A stretch of DNA of 41,971 nucleotides, taken from the NCBI GenBank assembly GCA_030747175.1, contig JASLLE010000015.1, forward strand, positions 1-41,971. The letters are read 5' to 3'. Below the pieces are notes generated by a model, which was not told the origin of the DNA, did not search any database, and saw only the letters and a list, made by a program, of their open reading frames with translations. The stretch's first letter is position 1. Every line of letters starts with the position of its first letter. The translations under genes were made by a program, and so were the position numbers. Shown here piece after piece: positions 1-7,091 of this stretch. The stretch is from Dehalococcoidia bacterium. Lineage in GTDB: Bacteria; Chloroflexota; Dehalococcoidia; Lucifugimonadales; Lucifugimonadaceae.

Positions 1-859
1 GCATCGCCAACTCAGCGTGGTGGGCGCGGGCGAGACCGGCGATCTGCAAACAGCGCCACATGCCCCCGACCTTGAGCGGCTCGGGATTGATGATGTCCGT
101 GACGTCTGCCTGGAGGAAACGTGCGAACTGGGTCAGTTCTACAAAACGCTCCCCGGCAATCACCCTCACGGGCACGCGATTCGCTACCGAAACCAGCGCC
201 TCTACATCGTCCGACTTCACGGGCGTTTCGAACCACGTCACCTCGTAATCGGCGAGCCAGTTGCCGATCTCAACGGCCGCTGCGACCCCGAAACGATCGT
301 GGCCCTCGACAAGGATGTCGATCTCGTCCCCCACCCCGTCACGAACGGCGCGCATGATCGCCCTGGACTCCGCGTCCTGCCGTCGCGTTAGACGGATGTA
401 GGCGTCGCCAAACGGGTCAAGTTTGAGCGCCGTGTATCCCGCGTCCACCACACCCTTCGCCTGTTCGCCAATATGTTCGGGGTCCCTGTCACCGGTGTAC
501 CAGCCGTTGGCGTACACGCGGACATCATCCCTGATCCTGCCGCCAAGTAGTGTGTGGACCGGTACATCGAGCGACTTTCCGAGGATGTCCCAGCACGCCA
601 TCTCGATCCCCGACATCGCGGGCGTAATGTTCAGGTACCCGGCGAGGTAAAGCTCGTTCCAGATGGCATGGACCTCGCGCGGGTCCCGGCCAATGACCAG
701 GTGCTTGACCTCCTCAACCGCCGCCACCTGTGGCGCCGTGGATAACCCGCCGGTCGCCTCGCCGATGCCCTTTAGCCCGTCATCAGTCTCGACGATCACA
801 AACACCCAGTTCTTCCACGGATTGCCTACAACAAGGGTCCGGATATTTGTGATATTCAT
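1..859 (-). CDS. Enolase-superfamily protein (mandelate racemase subgroup), 3' end cut by window edge
   Basis: The frame is open from an ATG at 857-859 to the left edge, giving 286 residues without the C-terminus. It matches the mandelate racemase/muconate lactonizing family: an N-terminal capping domain (about 1-125) followed by the start of the TIM barrel. The visible metal-ligand set is E185 in VEGHDRF, E211 in FETP and E237 in AGER, with a barrel lysine at 146 (ALKLDPFG). The E-x-H pattern (E185, H187) resembles sugar-acid dehydratases such as D-galactonate dehydratase more than racemases. The substrate cannot be told. The catalytic His/Asp dyad expected later in the barrel lies outside the window. 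An inverted repeat sits 22 bp upstream of the start and may be its operator. Confidence 0.9.
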   Translation of the reverse strand, partial: MNITNIRTLVVGNPWKNWVFVIVETDDGLKGIGEATGGLSTAPQVAAVEEVKHLVIGRDPREVHAIWNELYLAGYLNITPAMSGIEMACWDILGKSLDVPVHTLLGGRIRDDVRVYANGWYTGDRDPEHIGEQAKGVVDAGYTALKLDPFGDAYIRLTRRQDAESRAIMRAVRDGVGDEIDILVEGHDRFGVAAAVEIGNWLADYEVTWFETPVKSDDVEALVSVANRVPVRVIAGERFVELTQFARFLQADVTDIINPEPLKVGGMWRCLQIAGLARAHHAELAM

Positions 860-880
860 GCAGTTCCAGAGTTGAATGCT

Positions 881-905
881 GTACCGGTTAGCGGGTAACC
901 GATAC
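881..905. promoter_or_regulatory. Inverted repeat, candidate operator of the enolase-family gene
   Basis: Two 10-bp arms, GTACCGGTTA and TAACCGATAC, with one mismatch flank a 5-nt centre. The site is 22 bp upstream of the start of the divergently placed enolase-family gene. It could be a repressor site or a hairpin. No regulator gene is in view. Confidence 0.35.
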
Positions 906-946
906 ACGGCGAAGTGCTGACGGACGACATACGCCGCCCCCTCAAG

Positions 947-1044
947 ATCCGGGAGCCGCTTACGCGGATCAGGCTACCAGCCGCCTGATCAAGTTCCGCA
1001 AAATCCCGTATCTGAATCCGCTAGCAGGTAACAGGCTCCCGGAT
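947..1044 (+). other. Nested inverted repeats, possible structured RNA or leader
   Basis: ATCCGGGAGCC at 947-957 is perfectly complementary to GGCTCCCGGAT at 1034-1044 (11 bp). Inside lies a second perfect repeat, GATCAGGC at 967-974 with GCCTGATC at 983-990. No known riboswitch class was recognised. The plus orientation is inferred from the small ORF and terminator downstream. The structure could equally act at the DNA level. Confidence 0.4.
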
Positions 1045-1090
1045 TTATGTTCTGGGAAACATTAACTTTTGTCGCCGGGGGATCTACCGC

Positions 1091-1264
1091 GTGCCCAATC
1101 ACACAGCAGGTCACATGCATGCTTCTGAGGTTCTGACGGCCCTCGGATTGCTGGCCGTAGCGCAGGAAGACGAACGTCCTGAAGGCGAACTTGACGCCCT
1201 CAGCGGCGAGGTGATGCACGCGCTCGAAAGTTACCGGGAATCGCGCGTCGATTCGACCATTTAG
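1091..1264 (+). CDS. Small hypothetical protein, 57 aa
   Basis: A 57-codon frame starts at GTG 1091 with a GGGGGA ribosome-binding site 8 nt upstream. An in-frame ATG at 1115 would give 49 aa. The product is acidic and mostly helical in appearance (EVLTALGLLAVAQED near the N-terminus, GEVMHALESYRES near the end). It has no signal peptide or membrane segment. It is followed 21 bp later by a good intrinsic terminator on the same strand, which is the main reason to believe a plus transcript exists here. No family was recognised and no function is proposed. Confidence 0.4.
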   Translation: MPNHTAGHMHASEVLTALGLLAVAQEDERPEGELDALSGEVMHALESYRESRVDSTI

Positions 1265-1285
1265 AGAATTTCCCGGTCCCGGCCG

Positions 1286-1312
1286 AACGCCCCTCAATCC
1301 GGGGCGTTTTTT
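1286..1312 (+). terminator. Intrinsic terminator after the small ORF
   Basis: Perfect 8-bp stem AACGCCCC (1286-1293) with GGGGCGTT (1301-1308), 7-nt loop, then an uninterrupted T run to 1312. The T tract is only on the plus strand, so it ends a rightward transcript and is not the terminator of apt. Confidence 0.75.
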
Positions 1313-1355
1313 ATTTGCCACGCGTTTTCGGCTCGCCGGAAACTGAACGTTGAGC

Positions 1356-1868
1356 TCAATAGGTGACCAGGGAATGGATTTCGTGGTCTTTCAGCACGGT
1401 CCGGCCGTTTAGAGCTTCCAGCTCCACGACGAACGCCATGGCGAGAACCTGTCCCCCGACCCGTTCGATCAAGCTCGCCGCCGCTTCAGCGGTCCCGCCG
1501 GTCGCCAGCAGATCATCGACGACCAGAACACTGTCGCCCTGCTCCAGGGCGTCGACGCGCATCTCCATGCGGCCCGTGCCGTACTCGAGCTCGAAATCGA
1601 TCCCGACCACTTCAGGCGGGAGCTTTTTCTCTTTCCGGAGCGGGACAAATGGCAGACCCAACTTCAGCGCAAGTGGCACGCCGAACATGAATCCGCGTGA
1701 CTCGATCCCGGCCACTGCATCGATCGCCGCCCCGCCATATCGTTCCGCAAAGCTGTCGATGGTGTAGTTGAACGCATCCGGCGCTTTCCACAGCGGCGTG
1801 AGGTCCCGAAACAGGATGCCGGGCTGCGGGTAATCCGGGATGTCACGGATCCAGTTCTTCAGGTCCAT
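1356..1868 (-). CDS. apt: Adenine phosphoribosyltransferase
   Basis: The 170-residue product has the usual Apt length. It converts adenine and PRPP to AMP in purine salvage in the cytoplasm. The PRPP-binding loop is VLVVDDLLATGGT, and the N-terminal IRDIPDYPQPGILFRDLTPL segment is typical of the family. The GIESRGFMFG segment is also as expected. The ATG at 1866-1868 has GGAG six nt upstream. It is transcribed away from recF, and no co-transcribed partner is evident. Confidence 0.96.
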   Translation of the reverse strand: MDLKNWIRDIPDYPQPGILFRDLTPLWKAPDAFNYTIDSFAERYGGAAIDAVAGIESRGFMFGVPLALKLGLPFVPLRKEKKLPPEVVGIDFELEYGTGRMEMRVDALEQGDSVLVVDDLLATGGTAEAAASLIERVGGQVLAMAFVVELEALNGRTVLKDHEIHSLVTY

Positions 1869-2229
1869 GTTCGACTCCGTACGGGGGCTCGGAACCGGGC
1901 GCTTCTCGTAGATCGAGACGCCGTCCTTACAGGAGTCTAAACATCAAACTCCAGGCCGGCGACGGGGTACGCCTCAATCAAGTCGAGGTGTATAGCTCGG
2001 TCTCGGGGGAGACCGACACGACCGAGTGGACCCGTTCGAGTTGCTCCCCCTCCATCTCGCCGTCGATGCCTGTGCCCCCGGAAGAGTGAGTGAGGTCCAG
2101 CGCGTTTCGCGCGCCTTCCTCTTCCGAGGCAACCGGCCAGGTGATTTACCGATTCCCGGGCGACGCGCGGCCAGATGTCCCCCCGCATCCGGTGCATCCG
2201 GGCGCCGATGCTAAAATCCGTGCCTTCGC
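1869..2229. other. Divergent intergenic region between apt and recF
   Basis: 361 bp with no gene I can support. On the minus strand two adjoining frames look protein-like. One runs to a TGA near 1984 and contains EGEQLERVHSVVSVSPETEL. The other continues as LDLIEAYPVAGLEFDV and stops near 1937. Joining them needs a frameshift and there is no good start, so this may be a decayed gene. The recF promoter lies at the right end. Confidence 0.4.
2209..2217 (+). promoter_or_regulatory. Extended -10 promoter of recF
   Basis: TG at 2209-2210 plus TAAAAT at 2212-2217 forms an extended -10 element 12 bp before the GTG at 2230. Transcription would start about 5 nt before the start codon, so the recF mRNA would be almost leaderless. 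Confidence 0.5.
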
Positions 2230-3498
2230 GTGGTCGTGGACAACCCTCCCGCCAGCGGCCGCCAAAGCAACATCCAGTTCGTACCCGGGACCTCGCACAT
2301 CCGCATCACGAAACTCAGCCTTTCAAACTTCCGGAACTACCCGGAGTGCTCGCTCGATCTGGATCCCGGAATAACGGTCTTCCAGGGACCGAACGGACAC
2401 GGAAAGAGCAACCTGATGGAGGCGGTGTACCTGGTCGCCATCGCCAAATCGCCACGGTCGTCCTCCGATCGCGAACTCCTGGGCTGGGACGTCGTGCAAA
2501 ACGGTGGTCACGTGCAGATCGCCGGGGTCGCCCGCGACGATGAGCTCACCGTGCAGGCTCAGATCGATTTCGACGTGATCCCGCGTACCCCGGAGCCCGG
2601 GAGCGGCGGGGCGCGACCGGCGCCGTCCATCAAAAAAGAGTTGCGTGTAAACGGAGTTCAGCGGCCGGCGTCGGAGTTTGTCGGCGCTGTGAACGTAGTA
2701 GCGTTTTCGGCCGACGACATAGAACTGATCACCGGAAGCCCGACGGTCAGGAGGCGCTACCTCGACATCCTGATATCTCAGAGTGATCCGTCATACCTCA
2801 AGATGATCCAGAGATATGGACGCGTGGTAACACAGCGGAACCATCTTCTGCGCCAGATGCGAGAGGGCCGCGTCGGTCCGGACGAACTGGAGTTCTGGAA
2901 CGACCGGCTGGTCAACGAGGGCGCGGCGATCATAGAGCGGCGCTCGCGCGCCGTCGAACGACTTGCGGAGGAGGCTGCCCCGCGGCATCTTGCGCTTTCC
3001 GGGGGACGTGAACGGCTCGGGGTCCGATACCGGCCGCGGGTCTCGGCGGTCGCGGAGAACGGCCCGGATGAGATCCCCGGTTCAACTACGGAACTGATCT
3101 CGCTAATGCGCGCGGCCCTCCAGGTGGCTCGCCCGCGCGAGATCGGCCAGGGCGCTACGGTCATCGGCCCCCACCGGGATGAAATAACGTTGAGCCTAAA
3201 TGAAGAGCCGGCCGGGGCGTTCTCCTCGCGCGGACAGGCCCGCACAATCGCGCTTGCACTGCGCCTTGCCGAAGGCGCGTTCGTCACATCGGCGACCGGC
3301 CGTACTCCGGTGCTGGCGCTGGACGACGTGCTATCGGAGCTGGATGAATCACGCCGCCGGCTCGTGCTCGAGAACGTGGCCTCGTACGAACAGGTATTGA
3401 TTACCACCACCGACTTCGACCGCGTTGAAGACTCTTTTCTTTCGGACGCCACCCGTTTGACGGTCGAGGCAGGCAGGGTGATACGTGACGCCGACTGA
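2230..3498 (+). CDS. recF: DNA replication and repair protein RecF
   Basis: The product is 422 aa, slightly longer than most RecF proteins. RecF is an SMC-like ATPase that helps load RecA on gapped DNA in the RecFOR pathway. The Walker A is GPNGHGKSNLMEA, the ABC signature is in FSSRGQART, and the Walker B and D-loop are PVLALDDVLSELDE. Family similarity starts at HIRITKLSLSNFRNY, so about 22 N-terminal residues are extra if the GTG at 2230 is used. A second GTG lies at 2236. It is not next to dnaA/dnaN here but heads a short operon. The sirtuin start overlaps its last 14 bp. Confidence 0.96.
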   Translation: MVVDNPPASGRQSNIQFVPGTSHIRITKLSLSNFRNYPECSLDLDPGITVFQGPNGHGKSNLMEAVYLVAIAKSPRSSSDRELLGWDVVQNGGHVQIAGVARDDELTVQAQIDFDVIPRTPEPGSGGARPAPSIKKELRVNGVQRPASEFVGAVNVVAFSADDIELITGSPTVRRRYLDILISQSDPSYLKMIQRYGRVVTQRNHLLRQMREGRVGPDELEFWNDRLVNEGAAIIERRSRAVERLAEEAAPRHLALSGGRERLGVRYRPRVSAVAENGPDEIPGSTTELISLMRAALQVARPREIGQGATVIGPHRDEITLSLNEEPAGAFSSRGQARTIALALRLAEGAFVTSATGRTPVLALDDVLSELDESRRRLVLENVASYEQVLITTTDFDRVEDSFLSDATRLTVEAGRVIRDAD

Positions 3499-4270
3499 AG
3501 TCGCCACTGCGGCGCGACTTATCAAATCGAGCAAGTACGTGGTCGCCATGACCGGCGCCGGGATCTCCGTCGAGAGCGGGATTCCGCCGTTTCGCGGCCC
3601 CGACGGCCTGTGGACGAAGCACGGCACGCCGTCCGGCAACGGCTACCAGAGCTTCCTTGAGGACCCCACTTCCTGGTGGGAGCGGGAGATGAAACGCTCC
3701 GTAGAGCCCTGGGTCGCAGAACTGCGGCAGTCGGTCAGGCACGCCCGGCCGAATCCCGGGCACAACGCGCTGGCGGAGATGGAGAACGCCGGGTTTGTGA
3801 AGTCCCTCATCACCCAGAACATCGACGGACTGCACTCTGATGCCGGGACCGAGAACATCGTCGAGATTCACGGATCGAGACGTTTCCTGCGATGCGTTGA
3901 ATGTGAAAACCGGACGCCCAGGCCCGAATTGTTCGCCACGAAACCGGCGCCTCCATGCGAGATATGCGGCGGCCCGGTGAAGTACGACTCGGTTCTTTTC
4001 GGCGAACCAATCCCCCCGAAGGTGTTGGAGTCCGCTCGCGCCGAGACCGATCGCGCCGATTGCGTTCTGGTGATCGGCAGTTCGTCCACCGTCCGTCCGG
4101 CCGGCGGACTGCCGCGGATCGCGCAGGCCAACGGCGCGAAGTTGATCGAGATCAATACCTCGGACACGCGCCTCACCCCGGCTTGCGACGTGGTGATCCA
4201 GGCGGCAGCGTCCACGGCACTCCCGGCCCTGCTGACCGAGCTTCGCCGCCGATCGACATATCCGGGTTGA
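3485..4270 (+). CDS. NAD-dependent protein deacylase, Sir2 family
   Basis: The 261-residue cytoplasmic sirtuin removes acyl groups from lysines using NAD. The NAD-binding loop is MTGAGISVESGIPPFRG, the catalytic segment is TQNIDGLHSDAG with EIHGS, and four zinc cysteines lie in two pairs (CVEC and CEIC). VIGSSSTVRPAGG is the second NAD contact. Residues distinguishing deacetylase from desuccinylase activity are not clear enough to call. The GTG start lies inside the recF reading frame (14-bp overlap), which suggests translational coupling. Confidence 0.93.
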   Translation: MTPTEVATAARLIKSSKYVVAMTGAGISVESGIPPFRGPDGLWTKHGTPSGNGYQSFLEDPTSWWEREMKRSVEPWVAELRQSVRHARPNPGHNALAEMENAGFVKSLITQNIDGLHSDAGTENIVEIHGSRRFLRCVECENRTPRPELFATKPAPPCEICGGPVKYDSVLFGEPIPPKVLESARAETDRADCVLVIGSSSTVRPAGGLPRIAQANGAKLIEINTSDTRLTPACDVVIQAAASTALPALLTELRRRSTYPG

Positions 4271-4359
4271 ATAAGCCCGCCGGCAGGGTGCGTCGCGGAG
4301 TAGTATTCCCGTGCGCGCCGCACGGCGATCGCAGTCAATATCAATCCGGGGTCAAATTG

Positions 4360-5706
4360 ATGACAGTTCAGGACGCGCTTCAGCGCGAGATAGATACCTA
4401 TATCGCCCAGAACCCGAAGTCCCAGGCGCTTAACGAAGAGGCCCTGAAGTACCTCCCGGGCGGCGACTCCCGGAACTCTATCTACTGGCCGCCCTACCCC
4501 GCGTACATCGTGGGCGGCGACGGGACGCGCATCACTGACGCCGACGGCAATGTCCGGACGGATTTCATCAACAACATGACGACGCTCATCGTCGGCCACC
4601 GCAATCCCGACGTGGTGAAAGCTATGCAGGACCAGGTCTCTGAAGGCTGGTCCTATCCCGGCCCGTCGCCGTCCCAGATCCGCTGGGCGGAGATACTTGT
4701 CGAGCGGGTTCCGTCCGTTGAGCAGGTTCGCTTCGTCAACTCCGGCACCGAGGCGACCCTCAACGCCATCCGCGCCGCCCGGGCTTTCACCGGACGGGAG
4801 AAGCTGGGCAAGATGGAGGGCGGCTACCACGGTACGCACGATTCGGTCGCGGTCAGCGTTGCGCCAAAACTCGATTTCGCCGGCAACGGCACGGAGCCGA
4901 ACTCGGTGGAAGATTACGAGGGTCTTCCGTCATATGTCACGGACGGCGCAGTTGTGATGCCGATCAACGACATCGAGAACTGCGAACGGATCATCCGGGC
5001 GAACGCAGACGACCTGGCTTGCGTGATCGTGGAACCGGTGAACGGCCGCAACGGTTTCGTGCCCGCCGAGCCGGGCTTCCTTGAGGGTCTTCGAGCCGTC
5101 ACCTCGGAGCTCGGCATCGTCCTGATCTTTGACGAGGTGATCTCCTTCCGGGTCGCACGCGGCGGCTCGCAGGAGCACTACGGCGTGACTCCCGATATGA
5201 CGACCTTCGGCAAGGTGATCGGCGGCGGTCTGCCGGTCGGAGCATTCGGCGGTCGAGCCGACATCATGTCGCTGTACGACCCCAGCAACGGCGCGCCACG
5301 TGTCCAGCACGCGGGCACCTTCAACGGCAACCCGATGACGGCAGCGGCCGGCGTGGCAACACTCGAGGCGGCGACGCCAGAGGTGTACGAGTACGTGGGC
5401 CGCATGGGCGGCGTGATCCGGGACAGGCTGCGGGCGCTGATCGCCGAGGTCGAGGCGCCGATGGGCGTAACCGGCGTCGAGTCGCTGTGGGCGCTCCAGT
5501 TCACGCCCGAACGCGTGACCGATTACCGGTCATCGATGACAAACGACAAGACGATGACGAGGGCGGTGTTCCTCGGCCTCCAGAATGAAGGCTTCCTGCT
5601 CTCACCAAGCTGCCAGGGCACGGTGTCTTCCGTACACACTGAAGAGGATATCGACGCGCTGATCGCGGCGATAAGGAAGGTGTTGGGTCGGCTGGGTTAC
5701 GCGTAG
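4360..5706 (+). CDS. Class III aminotransferase, glutamate-1-semialdehyde aminomutase-like
   Basis: The 448-residue PLP enzyme is of fold type I. The segments are NSGTEATLNA (127-136) for cofactor phosphate, LIFDEVISFR with D258 contacting the pyridine nitrogen, and TFGKVIGGG with Schiff-base lysine K285. AGTFNGNPMTAAAG is characteristic of the glutamate-1-semialdehyde aminomutase-like group. The frame is open far upstream, but similarity starts at this ATG, which has GGGG about 8 nt before it. No other tetrapyrrole gene is nearby, so a catabolic transaminase acting on an amino acid or amine is at least as likely as heme synthesis. Confidence 0.88.
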   Translation: MTVQDALQREIDTYIAQNPKSQALNEEALKYLPGGDSRNSIYWPPYPAYIVGGDGTRITDADGNVRTDFINNMTTLIVGHRNPDVVKAMQDQVSEGWSYPGPSPSQIRWAEILVERVPSVEQVRFVNSGTEATLNAIRAARAFTGREKLGKMEGGYHGTHDSVAVSVAPKLDFAGNGTEPNSVEDYEGLPSYVTDGAVVMPINDIENCERIIRANADDLACVIVEPVNGRNGFVPAEPGFLEGLRAVTSELGIVLIFDEVISFRVARGGSQEHYGVTPDMTTFGKVIGGGLPVGAFGGRADIMSLYDPSNGAPRVQHAGTFNGNPMTAAAGVATLEAATPEVYEYVGRMGGVIRDRLRALIAEVEAPMGVTGVESLWALQFTPERVTDYRSSMTNDKTMTRAVFLGLQNEGFLLSPSCQGTVSSVHTEEDIDALIAAIRKVLGRLGYA

Positions 5707-5739
5707 GGAGCGCTGAGGCTATCGAGGACTTTCGTTTAA

Positions 5740-5778
5740 CCCCCTCTCCCTGAGGGAGAGGGCTAGGGTGAGGGTGAA
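5740..5778 (+). repeat. REP-like palindromic element, copy 1
   Basis: CCCTCTCCC at 5742-5750 and GGGAGAGGG at 5754-5762 form a perfect 9-bp stem, followed by the tail CTAGGGTGAGGGTGAAG. It lies between convergent genes and pairs with an inverted copy 37 bp away. Confidence 0.8.
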
Positions 5779-5815
5779 GGTCGACCGACAAATACGACTG
5801 ATTCGATCCAAAACA

Positions 5816-5855
5816 CTTCTCCCTCATCCTGCGCCTTCTCCCGCTGGGAGAAGGG
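5816..5855 (-). repeat. REP-like palindromic element, copy 2 (inverted)
   Basis: CCTTCTCCC at 5834-5842 and GGGAGAAGG at 5846-5854 form a 9-bp stem preceded by the tail CTTCTCCCTCATCCTG. It is the reverse-complement arrangement of copy 1, so the two form a BIME-like inverted pair that could fold as a bidirectional transcription barrier. Confidence 0.8.
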
Positions 5856-5883
5856 AATTGTGCTGCGAGAGCCTTCGGGTGGT

Positions 5884-6303
5884 TCAGGGAGCGGGCCTCG
5901 TCGCTATCAGCCGCTCGTGCTCTATGAGGGTGCAGCGGTCCATCACGACTTCCAGCCCGGCGGCCCCGGCGATCTCGGCGCCTTCTTCGCTGACTATGTC
6001 GAGCTGGGTCCACAGGACTTTTGCGCCTACCGCTACGGCGGATCGGGCGATGTCCGGGATGTTTTCCGGGCGGCGGAATACGTCGACTATGTCTATCGGA
6101 CCGGGTACGTCTTCGAGCGAGGCGTAGCTTTTGACGCCCAGTACTTCGTCTACGGCCGGGTTGATCGGAATCACGTTGTAGCCGTTGGCCATGAGATAGA
6201 CGGCGACCTCGTTGCTGTCCCGGCGCGGGTTTGGGGATAGCCCGACCACCGCCACGTTTTTGTGGTCGGCGAGGATGGATCGAAGCTGTTCATCGCTGTT
6301 CAT
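5884..6303 (-). CDS. CoA-binding protein, YccU family
   Basis: The 139-residue product is a single Rossmann-like CoA-binding domain of the succinyl-CoA ligase alpha type. The N-terminal loop is VAVVGLSPNPRRDS. Further segments are NPAVDEVLG, IDIVDVFRRPE and VLWTQLDIVSEE. Members of this family lack the ligase catalytic domain and have no settled role. It is the last gene of the leftward thrB-lysC-glycosyltransferase group and is 53 bp after the glycosyltransferase stop, so it may be co-transcribed. Confidence 0.88.
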   Translation of the reverse strand: MNSDEQLRSILADHKNVAVVGLSPNPRRDSNEVAVYLMANGYNVIPINPAVDEVLGVKSYASLEDVPGPIDIVDVFRRPENIPDIARSAVAVGAKVLWTQLDIVSEEGAEIAGAAGLEVVMDRCTLIEHERLIATRPAP

Positions 6304-6356
6304 TAAGGATCCCCATCTTCCTGCCCTGCGCTCCCGCCTACGTCGCCGGCGAGCGC

Positions 6357-7088
6357 TCAGTTCAGACCTTGGTACCTCCCCATAACCCAGTTTAGCCGGA
6401 CCCTGGCGATGTCCATGAAGCCGCCCAATCCCTTGAGCAGGGTCATAGAGCTGCCTTCACGGTAATACCAGTCGATTGCCTGTTCCCGGATCGACACGCC
6501 CATCTTCTTTGCCATGAACAGCACCTCAACATCGAACCCGAAACCGTCCAATCGCTGTCGCTTGAAGATCGTGTCGGCCACATCGCCCCTGAAAAGCTTG
6601 AAGCCGCACTGGGTGTCCTGGATGCCCCTGAACGCCAGGGACCACACGGTCAGGGTGTAGGCCCGTCCGACGATGTGCCTGCGGGATGGCTCTCCGATGC
6701 GCCGCGCTCCCGGCGTTTCGCGCGAGCCGATAACTACCGCTTCAGCCGGCGGTTCACCCCGGGGGAGAAAGAGCCCGAGTTGTTCTGGCGGCATCGAGAG
6801 ATCGGCGTCGCAAAGAAAACGCCACTCGGCGTCGGTCGCCAGCATCCCGAAGCGGACGGCCGCGCCTTTCCCACGATGTGGAAGGCTGATCAAACGGATC
6901 GACGACAAGCGCTCTACCGCCTCTGCCACGGTCGGGGCCGTGGCGTCGCTGCTGCCGTCGTCGACGACCACTATCTCCCATGTATAGGGCTGGTCAGACA
7001 GGTAATCGACCAGCGATTCAAGGCTGGCCGCGATACGTTCTTCCTCGTTGTATGCGGGTACGACTACGGCGAGGAAGGGTGCCGGCAA
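6357..7088 (-). CDS. Family 2 glycosyltransferase, dolichyl/polyprenyl-phosphate hexosyltransferase-like
   Basis: The 243-residue product has the GT-A fold: VVVPAYNEEERI at the N-terminus, VVDDGSSDAT for the nucleotide sugar, and CDADLSMPPE carrying the metal-binding DAD. The overall pattern, including GFDVEVLFMAKKMG, resembles eukaryotic Alg5 and bacterial polyprenyl-phosphate glycosyltransferases. No membrane segments are seen. The only usable start is the TTG at 7086-7088, three bases after the lysC stop and in the same frame. It probably transfers a sugar to a lipid carrier for cell-envelope glycans. Confidence 0.87.
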   Translation of the reverse strand: MPAPFLAVVVPAYNEEERIAASLESLVDYLSDQPYTWEIVVVDDGSSDATAPTVAEAVERLSSIRLISLPHRGKGAAVRFGMLATDAEWRFLCDADLSMPPEQLGLFLPRGEPPAEAVVIGSRETPGARRIGEPSRRHIVGRAYTLTVWSLAFRGIQDTQCGFKLFRGDVADTIFKRQRLDGFGFDVEVLFMAKKMGVSIREQAIDWYYREGSSMTLLKGLGGFMDIARVRLNWVMGRYQGLN

Positions 7089-7091
7089 TGT

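Noticed and set aside
989..1321. Minus-strand ORF of 110 codons between the enolase-family gene and apt
   Set aside because: Its start lies within the plus-strand terminator and its sequence is not protein-like. The plus-strand 57-codon ORF with its own signals is preferred.
3955..4359. In-frame upstream extension of the class III aminotransferase to 583 aa
   Set aside because: It runs in another frame through the sirtuin gene and gives Arg-rich sequence unlike protein. Family similarity begins at the ATG at 4360.
3868..4839. Minus-strand ORF of 323 codons
   Set aside because: It lies across the sirtuin and aminotransferase genes on the opposite strand and shows no recognisable domain.
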